Source: CAYQAJ01 sp964415245
GTDB lineage: Bacteria; Planctomycetota; Planctomycetia; Pirellulales; Pirellulaceae
Reading direction: 5' to 3'
Length of the DNA: 18,313 nucleotides
NCBI GenBank assembly: GCA_964415245.1
Contig: CAYQAJ010000085.1
Location: 1 to 18,313, forward strand
Shown: positions 1 through 7,847 of the stretch, in pieces
Position numbering within the stretch: the first letter of the stretch is position 1
Layout of the letters: each line of letters starts with the position of its first letter
Notes under the pieces: model-generated
What the model was told of the DNA's origin: nothing
Seen by the model: the letters and a program-made list of their open reading frames with translations, nothing else
The model's database searches: none
Program-made: the position numbers and the translations under genes

Positions 1-1
1 G

Positions 2-199
2 GAAAACCCCTGGGGCCCCTGGAGGAAAGCAGCAGGGCTGTTCGACGACGGCGACAATCCACAATGGAAGGTCGGTGGATACATTCCCGGATTGATTCCC
101 AAGGATGCCGGGCCGCAGCACGTGTACTTCACGCTCGCCGGGCCCGAGAACCGCTATCGGCTGCATATCGGTCGAATCGAGCTGGAGCTTGGGCCGTAA
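2..199 (+). CDS. C-terminal fragment of an unrecognised protein
   Basis: An open frame runs from the window edge to a TAA at 197-199 and gives 65 residues, with no start codon because the gene begins outside the window. The fragment has a soluble, beta-rich look: it is rich in Trp, Gly and Pro (ENPWGPW near the start, KVGGYIPGLIP in the middle) and ends in alternating hydrophobic/charged residues, RLHIGRIELELGP. Such an ending would suit the last strands of a jelly-roll or carbohydrate-binding domain, but I do not recognise the family and assign no function. It is separated from the peroxiredoxin gene by 131 bases, so it is probably a separate transcription unit. Coding is supported by the uninterrupted frame and third-position GC, not by a named homologue. 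Confidence 0.55.
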   Translation, partial: ENPWGPWRKAAGLFDDGDNPQWKVGGYIPGLIPKDAGPQHVYFTLAGPENRYRLHIGRIELELGP

Positions 200-295
200 C
201 GCGTCGCTTCATTCACTTAACAGCTTCTTGGGGCCCTCGGAAACCGTTCAGAAGAATCGAATGCGGTCGCTCGATCGACGTGAGCGCTATTCGTG

Positions 296-301
296 TATAG
301 T
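296..301 (+). promoter_or_regulatory. Candidate -10 element of the peroxiredoxin gene
   Basis: TATAGT differs from the sigma-70 TATAAT consensus at one position and lies 30 bases before the ATG at 331. No good -35 hexamer is visible at 16-18 bases upstream, so the call rests on the -10 match and position only. Confidence 0.3.
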
Positions 302-330
302 GCGCAAAACCACACCCCAGGAGCCGCAAC

Positions 331-810
331 ATGGCCGACTGGATTGAAGAAGGTCAAACCGCACCGCCGTTTACGCTCACAGCCGCCGACGGCGACCGCG
401 TGAAGCTGGCCGATTTGCGCGGTGCGCCGGTCGTGCTGTACTTTTATCCCAAGGATGACACGCCCGGCTGCACGCGGGAGGCGTGCGCGTTTCGTGATGC
501 TCACAAGGAGCTGACCAAATTGGGGGCGCGGGTGCTAGGCGTGAGTCCCGACGACGTATCGAGCCACGAAAAGTTTCGCGACAAGTTCCGGCTCAACTTT
601 CCGCTGTTGGCCGACGTCGATCACAAGGTGGCCGACAAGTACGGCGCTTGGCGGGAGAAGAACATGTACGGTAAGAAGACGATGGGCATCGTGCGTTCGA
701 CGTTCCTGATCGACGCCCAGGGCAAAGTCGCCAAGGTGTGGAAGCGCGTCCAAGTCGACGGCCACGACGAGCAAGTGCTCGAAGCGCTCGCGGAACTGAA
801 ACGCAAATGA
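331..810 (+). CDS. bcp: Thioredoxin-dependent thiol peroxidase (Bcp/PrxQ peroxiredoxin)
   Basis: Cytoplasmic peroxiredoxin that reduces hydrogen peroxide and organic hydroperoxides, with thioredoxin as the usual reductant. The 159 residues match the usual Bcp length and fill one AhpC/TSA thioredoxin-fold domain. The signature YFYPKDDTPGCTREAC at 37-52 places the peroxidatic cysteine at C47 and the resolving cysteine five residues later at C52, the atypical 2-Cys arrangement of PrxQ. The downstream stretch GVSPDD followed by FPLLAD is also typical. The start is fixed by AGGAG at 319-323, seven bases before the ATG. It stands alone, convergent with the VWA gene, with a repeat-filled spacer after it. 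No oxidative-stress regulator gene lies beside it. Family assignment is firm; physiological substrate preference is not visible. Confidence 0.96.
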   Translation: MADWIEEGQTAPPFTLTAADGDRVKLADLRGAPVVLYFYPKDDTPGCTREACAFRDAHKELTKLGARVLGVSPDDVSSHEKFRDKFRLNFPLLADVDHKVADKYGAWREKNMYGKKTMGIVRSTFLIDAQGKVAKVWKRVQVDGHDEQVLEALAELKRK

Positions 811-826
811 CGCGGCGGCGGACGTG

Positions 827-861
827 GATTGGGGATTGGGGACTGAGGATTGGGGAATTCA
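827..861 (+). repeat. Degenerate heptanucleotide tandem array (GATTGGG units)
   Basis: Seven-base units run in register: GATTGGG (827), GATTGGG (834), GACTGAG (841), GATTGGG (848), then a decayed GAATTCA (855). The array begins 17 bases after the peroxiredoxin stop codon. In another register the unit is ATTGGGG, whose complement is CCCCAAT, resembling the heptamer STRR repeats known in cyanobacteria. Confidence 0.75.
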
Positions 862-887
862 ACAACACGTTTCGAATCGACCCCAAG

Positions 888-909
888 CCCACGGATTCCT
901 ATCCGTGGG
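888..909. terminator. Perfect 9-bp stem-loop between convergent genes
   Basis: CCCACGGAT and ATCCGTGGG form a perfect inverted repeat around the loop TCCT. It lies between the convergent peroxiredoxin (+) and VWA (-) genes, where a bidirectional terminator is expected. There is no T-tract on either strand, so it is not a canonical intrinsic terminator. It may instead be one unit of a dispersed palindromic repeat family. Confidence 0.45.
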
Positions 910-960
910 TGGCGCCCTCGAGAGACTTACCGCGGGTTTATCAGTGGGCGAATCGCTACG

Positions 961-1039
961 GCGCCCTTTCGCGGAGCGATAGAACGCCGGCGCGGTGGTG
1001 GCGAATTTCAGAGCGCCCTCTCGCGGAGCGAGAGGCGAC
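961..1039 (-). repeat. Two copies of a short palindromic (REP-like) element 3' of the VWA gene
   Basis: The intact copy (1017-1035) is a perfect 8-bp stem, CCTCTCGC/GCGAGAGG, with a GGA loop. It ends directly against the VWA stop codon (1040-1042). A decayed copy begins at 961, with GCGCCC(T)TTCGCGGAGCGATAG, 52 bases from the equivalent point of the intact one. The 27 bases 1013-1039 are an exact reverse complement of 14229-14255, found after another gene. Confidence 0.85.
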
Positions 1040-2662
1040 TTACCTCTTCAATTCCCGCGCCATCATCGCCAGTTGCAGAAACTCGGCGCGGTAGCCGGCC
1101 GGGTCGTCGCCCAGGCTCGATTCGGCGATTTCGAGCACGCTTCCCAGGTTGGCGTCGCCCCGGTGTTTCGAATCGCGTAGCACCATGCCGAATGCCGCCA
1201 CGGCCGACGCGAACTGAAAGTCCTGGCTGGCCGCGGCGAACGGCTTCTCCTCGGCGACGATCGAAACTTCCAGCGGCTTGCTGTCCTGCCCATCGGGGTC
1301 CTTGTAGCGGAGCCGAACGGTGAGCAGCTCGTCGCCCGTCGCTTCGTCGGTCAGCTCGCCCGGCTTCTGGTACTTCGACGGATCGACGTCGGCCCCCGGA
1401 ACCGGCTGACCCGGCGGCACGATTTCGTACAGGGCCGTAACCGTGTGCCCCGCGCCGATTTCGCCCGCGTCCTTGGTGTCGTCCTTGAAGTCCTCGGCTC
1501 GCAGCATGCGGTTCTCGTAGCCGATCAGCCGGTAGCCCGCGACCTGGGCCGGATTGAAGTCGACCTGAATTTTCACGTCCTTGGCGATCGTGATCAGCGT
1601 GCCGGACATTTCCTCGACCAGCGTCTTGCGGGCCTCGTTGATCGTGTCGATGTAGGCGTAGTTGCCGTTCCCTTTGTCGGCCAGCTTCTCCATCGTCGAG
1701 TCTTTGAGGTTGCCGGTGCCGAAGCCGAGCACGCTCAGGAACACGCCGCTCTTGGCCTTCTCCTCGATGAGCCGAGTCAGTTCGCTCTGGTTGGTGGTGC
1801 CGACGTTGAAATCGCCGTCGGTGCACAGGATGACGCGGTTGATTCCACCGGGTACAAAGTTGTCGGTGGCGACTGCGTACGCCAGGCGAATTCCTTCGCC
1901 GCCGTTGGTTGATCCGCCCGCTTCGAGTTGATCGAGTGCGGCAAGGATCGTGGTCTTGTTGTCGGCGCCGGTCGAGGGAAGCACCAATCCCGACGCGCCG
2001 GCATACACCACGATCGCCACGCGGTCGCTCGGGCCGAGCCGGTCGACCAGCATCTTCATCGCCGACTTGACCAGCGGCAGCTTGTTATCGCTTTGCATCG
2101 AACCCGACACGTCGAGCAGGAACACCAGATTGGCGGGCGACCGGTTTTCGAGATTCACTTCCCGCCCTTTGAGCCCGATGCGAACCAACCGATGCTCGGG
2201 CGTCCACGGGCAACCGGCCACCTCGACGCTCACCGAGAACGGCACATCGCCCTCGGGCTGCTCGTAGTCGTAGTTGAAATAGTTGACCAGCTCCTCGATC
2301 CGCACGGCGCCGGGTGGCGGAAGCTGCCCCAGTTGCAGAAAGCGCCGCACGTTGGAGTAGGAAGCGGTATCGACGTCGATCGAAAACGTGGAGAGCGGGT
2401 TTTGCTTAGCGGCGAGGAACGGGTTATCGACGATCTCGTCGTAGGCCTCGGTGTTGAACTCTTCGCCGGACAGCGGGACATCGGCGAGTTGCTGTTCCAT
2501 CGGCGCCCAAGCATCCATCGCTGGGTTTTCGTACAGCCGCCCGCCAGCCTTGGAACCGCTGCCATCGGCGATCCCCGCGCTTTTATTCGCACTGGCTCCG
2601 CAACCTGCGCAAATCGCCAGCCCGGCGATGCACGCGAAACTCAAAAGCCATGAAGCCTTCAT
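1040..2662 (-). CDS. YfbK-like von Willebrand factor A lipoprotein (VWA_N, VWA, DUF3520)
   Basis: A 540-residue envelope protein. An N-terminal hydrophobic stretch (about 4-20) ends in AICAGC, making C21 a possible lipidated cysteine. The Cys at -3 is unusual for a lipobox. A linker leads to the VWA-associated N-terminal domain (about 88-170), with FSIDVDTASYSNVRRFL. The VWA domain (about 177-355) has the metal-ion adhesion site DVSGS at 184-188 and a second acidic loop, TDGD, at 281-284. The C-terminal part (about 360-538) is of the DUF3520 type, with YRLIGYENR at 377-385. This is the architecture of E. coli YfbK, whose role is unknown; VWA domains usually bind protein partners. AGGAG at 2670-2674 lies seven bases from the ATG at 2662 and fixes the start. 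Upstream on the same strand, 211 bases away, is the PVC/ThuA gene, which may be co-transcribed. Confidence 0.93.
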   Translation of the reverse strand: MKASWLLSFACIAGLAICAGCGASANKSAGIADGSGSKAGGRLYENPAMDAWAPMEQQLADVPLSGEEFNTEAYDEIVDNPFLAAKQNPLSTFSIDVDTASYSNVRRFLQLGQLPPPGAVRIEELVNYFNYDYEQPEGDVPFSVSVEVAGCPWTPEHRLVRIGLKGREVNLENRSPANLVFLLDVSGSMQSDNKLPLVKSAMKMLVDRLGPSDRVAIVVYAGASGLVLPSTGADNKTTILAALDQLEAGGSTNGGEGIRLAYAVATDNFVPGGINRVILCTDGDFNVGTTNQSELTRLIEEKAKSGVFLSVLGFGTGNLKDSTMEKLADKGNGNYAYIDTINEARKTLVEEMSGTLITIAKDVKIQVDFNPAQVAGYRLIGYENRMLRAEDFKDDTKDAGEIGAGHTVTALYEIVPPGQPVPGADVDPSKYQKPGELTDEATGDELLTVRLRYKDPDGQDSKPLEVSIVAEEKPFAAASQDFQFASAVAAFGMVLRDSKHRGDANLGSVLEIAESSLGDDPAGYRAEFLQLAMMARELKR

Positions 2663-2873
2663 AGCGCAGCTCCTTCCGAAAGGTGGAGTCGAAGTGCCAA
2701 CGGATTGGCGCACGTTCACCACAAGCGATTGAATCGTCCGCGTGGTAATCGGCCTCTGTTGAGATGCGCGCGACCGCGCAGAAATTCCCCGTTGCAGGAA
2801 ACATCGGGAAAACGAGGGGAATCGGCCGTCGCCGATGGCTCCGGGCGAAACGACATGGTTGAGCGTGCGCGTG

Positions 2874-5800
2874 TTACTCGTCGACGATGCGGGCGCCGAT
2901 GGTGCAGAGTTTGCTNNNNNNNNNNNNNNNNNNNNNNNNNNNNNNNNNNNNNNNNNNNNNNNNNNNNNNNNNNNNNNNNNNNNNNNNNNNNNNNNNNNNN
3001 NNNNNNNNNNNNNNNCGCGTGGGGCCGAAGCCGCGGGCGATGGGGTGGTCGCCGGCCGGATCGAAGTGGAGCACGAGCTCACCGTGGCGGAAGCGGCTGT
3101 GGCCGTCTTGCCATGCCAGGCCGATGTGGTCGGCCCAGCGTTCGGGCGCCGCCTGCCCGTTCACGGCGTAATGCAGAAGCACGAGACCGCCGCCGCGCTT
3201 TTGAAATGCTTCGATCTGGGCGGCCTTCTCGGGCGAGAAGTCGGGATTGGCCGAGTAGAAGACCAGCACGTCGGCCGAGGCCAGGTCGTCGTCCGAAGGC
3301 CAGCGGTCGGCCGTGGTGACGCGCACATTCTTGGCCAATGGCAAAAGCTGCGACCAGCGGCGGAGCCAGAGCGGGTAGTCGTGCTCGCCGGGGCCATGAT
3401 CTTTCGGGCCGGCGACGAGCACGATGTGCAGCGGGCGCGGTTCGGCGTTTTGCGATTTCGGTAGTTCGCCGGACGCGGATGCGTCGTCGGAAGCGCTCTT
3501 GCCAAAGTCCTCGCCCAGCACGTCGCGCACTTCTTTCCAGGTGCGCGGCGGCGGAACGTCGGAGCGCTCCGGATCGGCGGGGCGAAATATCTCTGGGCCC
3601 GGCAGCATCAGAAAGGCCAGCACGTCTTTCATGGCATCCGGACCGAGCGTCTTGGGGAGTCCCTCGGGCATGGTGGAGATGGCCAGCGGAACCATTTCGT
3701 CGACGTCGCCGCGGGCGACCTGTGTTTCGCGTCCTTCCTTGTCGCCGATGTAGAGCGTGTCGCCGTCGGCCCGCAACGAGCCGCTCAGTACGCGGCCGTC
3801 ATGGAGCGTGATGGCATACGCGAGGAACTCGGGATTGATGGCGAAGCTGGGCTGCTCGATATCGCGGAGCACGGACGGCACGTCGCGATGAATCAGGTTC
3901 GAAAGGTCGGGGCCAATGCGGCCGCCGGTGCCGCGGACCGAGTGGCACTTGCCGCACTGGCCTGCGCTATAGAACACCTCGCGGCCGCGAAGCCAATCGC
4001 CGCCGACCAGTTCGGGCAGCGTGCTGCGATCGGGCGCTTCGTGCGGCTGGTCGCTCGAACGGGCAAAAGGAAGAAGGATGCGTTCGGGCGGCAGGGCACG
4101 GCGACGATCGTCTTCGTCGGTGAAATACGATACGGCCAAGTCGGGACGGGCGCCGCCGGTGGATAGCGTGAGCGTGATCGGCGTCGGTTCGTTCTGCCGA
4201 GGTACGAGCGGGATCTCGACGAGGTAGCGCCCCTCTTTGTCGGCCTTCGCTTCGACGCGCCCATCGGCCGTCTCCACAGCGAGCGGAACCGATGACGTCA
4301 GGCAGAGCGTGACGCGCTCCTCGGGCCACTCATAGTCGATTGTCGAGCCGGGCTGCACGGCGGGACGCAGCATGTGCCACAGATCGAGTTGCGCGGCGAG
4401 CGTGAGTTGACCCGGTTCTTCGAGCGACGGCCACAACCGCTCGTGCTCGGCGCTGTGCTTTGTAAAAGCGCGGGCCACCGTGAGATCTAGGTGAGGAAGC
4501 CACCCCGACCATGAGCCGCCCGAATCGCCGTGCCACGAAGCGCTCGCGCCGGTGAGACGATAGGCGAGGTCGATCTCGGCGGAGTGCGGCGGAAGAACGT
4601 GCGTAGCTGTGGCCGCGTCGTCCTTCTCGACCGCGGGCGAAACCGCAAGCGGGGAAAGTGTCAGCGCGTACGACACATTCTGCGATTGCTCGTCGGTCGC
4701 CAGCAGCACCGTGCGGCGGTCGGGCGTGACCGAAACACCCTGCACCGCCAGTTCGTATCGCGGCGCCGCTAGTTGGTACTGCACCGCCTCGTAACCGGGG
4801 CGAAGCGATTCGAAGCGATCGCCCGCCGCCACGTACGGCCCATATTCGATCGTCACCTGGCGGCTCAGGTTCTGTAGCTGCTCGGGCGTGAGCGGCCGAT
4901 CGAACGCGACGCACACTTCATTCGGCCCGCTGGCCCAAACGGCGACGGGCTGCGGCGCGTCGCGATCGGCGTAGGCGATTTTGTAGAGTTTCCCTTCGCC
5001 CTTGGGGCCGCTTCCCCAATCGGGTCCGCCGCTGTGCACGGCCACCACCAACTCGCCGTCGGGCGCGACGCACGAATCGACCGTGAGCATATTCAGGCAG
5101 GCGAGGCGCGAATTCTCGGCCACGTATCCGGCCGCCGTCTTGACGAGCTTCGTGCGGAACAGCTTGCCGCGCGAATAGCCGCAAACAAGCGCATCGCCCC
5201 GCCACCAGTCGGGCCCGAATGCCGGCCCATCGCCCAGCGGTTCGTTGAAGTTCAGGCCGCAGGTCGACTGATGCTGCGGCTTGTAGTCGAACAGGCTCGG
5301 TTCGTCGATCACGCTCGGCAGGTGCTTCGGGTGCCGCGGCGGAAAGCCGTAATGCCGGCCTTTCTCGATGTGAAGCAGCTCGTCGAAGGGATTGCCGTTC
5401 GAGAGCCACGTGGCGCCTTCCTGGTCGGTGCAGAACAAGTCGCCCGCGCGGTTGAATGCGAGTCCGACCGGAAAGCGGATGCCCGTGCAGACGATTTCGC
5501 GCCGCGAGAAGTCGGGAGCAACGCTCAGGATGGTGCCGCGCTCGCTGGCCAGATCGTAGTGGGCCTTGCCGGCGGAGTCGATCAGGTAGGCGTTCGTGTA
5601 GTCGGCGGTGCCCAGGCCGAACAGAACGCTGCCGTCGCGGTCGACGGCCACGCCCAGCGCGTCAACGCCGTGCGGCAACTCTTTCCAGCCGTCGGCCACC
5701 ACGATCGTGCGGTCGGCTCGATCGTCGCCGTCGGTATCGACGATCAGCACGCATTTGCCCTTGGCGGCCACGAACACGCCGCTACCGAGCGCGTAGCCAG

Positions 5801-6992
5801 GCGGCGTGAGCGCCATGCCGATGGTGCCTTCGAGCGAGCCGCCGTCGTAAAACGTGGCCGTCGTGTCTTCCAGGCCGTCGCCATCGGTGTCGGACAACAG
5901 CAGCACGCGGCCGTCGTAACAGAGCGCCACTAGCCGGCCGTCGGCCCGGTACCGCACGTTGTTCACGTTCGACACGTGCACGGGCAACTGGCGGGTGACA
6001 AAACCCGGCACGAACATCTGCACGGCCGGCGGATCGGCCACAGGCACCAGCCGCCGCGTGCGGTTCGCGCCGAGGCGGTCGAGCGCTTCGCCCAGCCCCG
6101 CGTGTTTGAGCGTCAGGTAGCGGTGCACCTTGGCCAGCTCGTCGTCGGAAAGCACGCGGTCGTAGAGGAGCACCTCGGCCATGTCACCGTCGAGGAACCC
6201 GCTCACGAACGCCGGCTCGGCCGAATTCGAGTAGAAGCGAGCGCCGATGGTCACTTCGTCGATGGCAATCTGCGAGTCGGTGCGGTCGCGCTGGCCTTCG
6301 AGCGTGCTGTCGACGTAGAGCTTCGTTCCGCCCGCGCCGATGGTGCTTGTCATGGTGAGCACGTGGAACGTGCCCATGTCGTGCGCGCTGGTCATCAAGT
6401 CGCGCGCTCCGACAAATCCCACGCCTTCGGGGTTAATCGACTCGAACCGCGCGGTGGCGAACCCCCCCTGATCGAGCGTCATGCCGGTGAGGTAGTCGTT
6501 GCGCCCCGTTTCGTTGACTGCCGCGAAACCGCGAAAACCGCCTGCGTTGCTGCGCGGCGCGGACACGACCAGCAACGTGAGATCGCGGGTGCGGGTTTTG
6601 AGTCCGGCCAGACCGAGATAGTCGTCCTGGCCGTCGAACCGCACGACGGCCCGCTTATCGGCCACAACGATGCGGGGCTGCGCATCGTGCGTTCGCTGCA
6701 CCACGTGGCGGCCACCGCCCGACGCGTCGTGCCAAACCGCCAGCGCCTCGCCGTCGCCCAGGGGCCGAAATTTCGCCGCCTCGCGAGCGCGATTCTCTGC
6801 CGCGGCATCAAGCCAGAGGTAGAGGCCCTCCGTGACATCGAGCTGCTCGTCGGCCCAGGGTTCGGCGGCGCGAAGCGGCGCGGGGCAAAGCGTCGCGACA
6901 CCCCATGCAGCCGCGGCGACGAGCACAGCCACGACCGCCGCCGCTGATGCCGGCACGGCACGCGAAATCGATAGATTGAATAGTTTCATCAT
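2874..6992 (-). CDS. PVC-type heme-binding protein with LamG, beta-propeller, cytochrome c and ThuA domains
   Basis: Very large exported protein. A signal peptide (about 1-45, Ala/Val-rich, ending near APLRAAEP) leads into a LamG/concanavalin-like jelly roll (about 134-297), with FLDGDMAEVLLYDRVLSDDEL near its end. A six- or seven-bladed propeller follows (about 310-700); it carries two calcium-loop-like DTDGD motifs. After a beta-rich linker comes a cytochrome c module with CGKCH at 1013-1017, GPDLSNL, and MPEGL, whose Met may be the distal heme ligand. These match the Pirellula/Verrucomicrobium heme-binding family. From about 1184 a ThuA-like (glutamine amidotransferase fold) domain begins with RPLHIVLVAGPKDH. 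The 100-N gap falls at about residue 1326. The 13 residues after it (SKLCTIGARIVDE, stop at 2874-2876) are in frame only if the gap length is taken literally, so the true C-terminus is uncertain. The tandem ATGs at 6992 and 6989 lack a strong RBS; an ATG at 7004 is also possible. Confidence 0.88.
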   Translation of the reverse strand: MMKLFNLSISRAVPASAAAVVAVLVAAAAWGVATLCPAPLRAAEPWADEQLDVTEGLYLWLDAAAENRAREAAKFRPLGDGEALAVWHDASGGGRHVVQRTHDAQPRIVVADKRAVVRFDGQDDYLGLAGLKTRTRDLTLLVVSAPRSNAGGFRGFAAVNETGRNDYLTGMTLDQGGFATARFESINPEGVGFVGARDLMTSAHDMGTFHVLTMTSTIGAGGTKLYVDSTLEGQRDRTDSQIAIDEVTIGARFYSNSAEPAFVSGFLDGDMAEVLLYDRVLSDDELAKVHRYLTLKHAGLGEALDRLGANRTRRLVPVADPPAVQMFVPGFVTRQLPVHVSNVNNVRYRADGRLVALCYDGRVLLLSDTDGDGLEDTTATFYDGGSLEGTIGMALTPPGYALGSGVFVAAKGKCVLIVDTDGDDRADRTIVVADGWKELPHGVDALGVAVDRDGSVLFGLGTADYTNAYLIDSAGKAHYDLASERGTILSVAPDFSRREIVCTGIRFPVGLAFNRAGDLFCTDQEGATWLSNGNPFDELLHIEKGRHYGFPPRHPKHLPSVIDEPSLFDYKPQHQSTCGLNFNEPLGDGPAFGPDWWRGDALVCGYSRGKLFRTKLVKTAAGYVAENSRLACLNMLTVDSCVAPDGELVVAVHSGGPDWGSGPKGEGKLYKIAYADRDAPQPVAVWASGPNEVCVAFDRPLTPEQLQNLSRQVTIEYGPYVAAGDRFESLRPGYEAVQYQLAAPRYELAVQGVSVTPDRRTVLLATDEQSQNVSYALTLSPLAVSPAVEKDDAATATHVLPPHSAEIDLAYRLTGASASWHGDSGGSWSGWLPHLDLTVARAFTKHSAEHERLWPSLEEPGQLTLAAQLDLWHMLRPAVQPGSTIDYEWPEERVTLCLTSSVPLAVETADGRVEAKADKEGRYLVEIPLVPRQNEPTPITLTLSTGGARPDLAVSYFTDEDDRRRALPPERILLPFARSSDQPHEAPDRSTLPELVGGDWLRGREVFYSAGQCGKCHSVRGTGGRIGPDLSNLIHRDVPSVLRDIEQPSFAINPEFLAYAITLHDGRVLSGSLRADGDTLYIGDKEGRETQVARGDVDEMVPLAISTMPEGLPKTLGPDAMKDVLAFLMLPGPEIFRPADPERSDVPPPRTWKEVRDVLGEDFGKSASDDASASGELPKSQNAEPRPLHIVLVAGPKDHGPGEHDYPLWLRRWSQLLPLAKNVRVTTADRWPSDDDLASADVLVFYSANPDFSPEKAAQIEAFQKRGGGLVLLHYAVNGQAAPERWADHIGLAWQDGHSRFRHGELVLHFDPAGDHPIARGFGPTXXXXXXXXXXXXXXXXXXXXXXXXXXXXXXXXXXSKLCTIGARIVDE
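2916..3015. other. Assembly gap (100 N)
   Basis: Exactly 100 N, the conventional placeholder for a gap of unknown length. It interrupts the ThuA-domain end of the large cytochrome protein. Frame continuity across it cannot be trusted. Confidence 0.97.
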
Positions 6993-7347
6993 GCCCCGAT
7001 GCATCCGACGAATAGATCGCGCAGCGCCGTCGCGCTCCGCTGCGCGTCGCGGTAAACCCGGAATCGCGTTGTGCTGCGCGTCGTACAGTGATGCAGCATG
7101 AGATTCGATGGTAATCGACAACGCCCGCGGCGGCCAGATTCCCGTGCCTCCGGGCCGGTTTTTTCGCCCCCTTGCACTCCTACCGCGAAGAGCGGTTCGT
7201 GGTGTAGACTTTGGGGGGCGCCCCGCGTGGTGACACCGCTGGCGTGCCGTCCCGTGATTGCGGCGGAGCGAATCCCTGCGCTTCGCTCGAATTACCGTGG
7301 GGCCGCATGCTTGGCCTCGCGAGCATGAATTCCTGGAGGCCCGAGTC
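6993..7347. other. Divergent intergenic region, no gene seen
   Basis: This 355-base region separates the PVC/ThuA gene (-) from the small membrane-protein gene (+) and should hold both promoters. I find no convincing -10/-35 pair. It holds an 11-base direct repeat, GCTGCGCGTCG, at 7039-7049 and 7073-7083 (34 bases apart, about three helical turns). An inverted repeat TGCTGC/GCAGCA lies at 7072-7077 and 7093-7098, and ACCGC/GCGGT around GAAGA lies near 7182-7196. A run of six T at 7159-7164 follows the GC-rich CCGGGCCGG and could mark a weak terminator or attenuator on the + strand. No tRNA or conserved RNA is recognisable. Confidence 0.5.
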
Positions 7348-7785
7348 ATGTCGCAATATGGACCGCCTTACCAGCCGTACGGTGCTTCCCCTGATCCTTA
7401 CGCGCGCCCGAAGGCCGGAACTAGCCCTTGGCTGATTGTCGGCATCGTCGGCGGCGTCATGGGAGTAGGAGTGCTGGTTTGCTGCGGCGGCTGCGGGTTG
7501 ACGATGTGGTTTGGCAAAGGGGTGGTGGAAACGGACGTCGCCAACCAGTTGCGCGATCACCCCGATTTCCGTCAGCATATCGGCGAAATTGAGGAGTTCG
7601 AGTACAACCTGACGGCCACGGGCGCCGCGCCGGAAGAAGATATTCACGTATTCGACGTAAAGGGCACCAAGGGAAGCGGCAAGTTGACAACGCGGATTCG
7701 CGACGGCGCCGACGGCAGCAGCATTGTCACATGGGCGGAGCTCCGCCTCGAAGGCGGTCAGAGGGTAGAATTCAACCTTGAGTAG
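7348..7785 (+). CDS. Small single-helix membrane protein with CCGG motif (possible Coa1-like fold), copy 1
   Basis: A 145-residue protein with a Tyr/Pro-rich N-terminus (MSQYGPPYQPYG). One transmembrane helix (about 28-55) contains the cysteine-glycine cluster VCCGGCG. A C-terminal soluble domain of about 80 residues follows, with HIGEIEEF at 78-85 and FDVKGTKGSG at 102-111. The pattern of a Gly-containing turn, a small beta sheet and then VxGxKGxG resembles the bacterial cytochrome-oxidase-assembly Coa1 family, but this is a weak resemblance from memory. GGAGG at 7335-7339 is eight bases from the ATG and excludes the in-frame upstream start at 7258. A paralogue follows after 62 bases. The function is unknown; co-direction with the epimerase gene may or may not be meaningful. 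Confidence 0.85.
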   Translation: MSQYGPPYQPYGASPDPYARPKAGTSPWLIVGIVGGVMGVGVLVCCGGCGLTMWFGKGVVETDVANQLRDHPDFRQHIGEIEEFEYNLTATGAAPEEDIHVFDVKGTKGSGKLTTRIRDGADGSSIVTWAELRLEGGQRVEFNLE

Positions 7786-7847
7786 GCGACCGCGTTTTTC
7801 GGACGCGCGAGCGGACGCTGCGAAATTCAATTCTTTGGGGGAGGGAT

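Noticed and set aside
961..1039. CRISPR-like repeats
   Set aside because: The palindromes occur only twice per site, are mutually diverged, have unequal context, and have no regular spacers or cas genes nearby.
2663..3082. In-frame extension of the VWA gene upstream through the first gap
   Set aside because: The strong RBS and the lipoprotein signal place the start at 2662. The upstream translation is low in hydrophobic structure, crosses 100 N and overlaps the end of the PVC/ThuA frame.
5034..6947. Two long + strand open frames (about 300 codons each) inside the PVC/ThuA gene
   Set aside because: They are complementary-strand shadows of the propeller and LamG regions; the minus strand has recognisable domains and a signal peptide, these do not.
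7130..7164. Intrinsic terminator on the + strand (GC-rich stretch followed by six T)
   Set aside because: The best stem needs a large asymmetric bulge, and there is no + strand gene upstream to terminate. It is mentioned only in the intergenic description.
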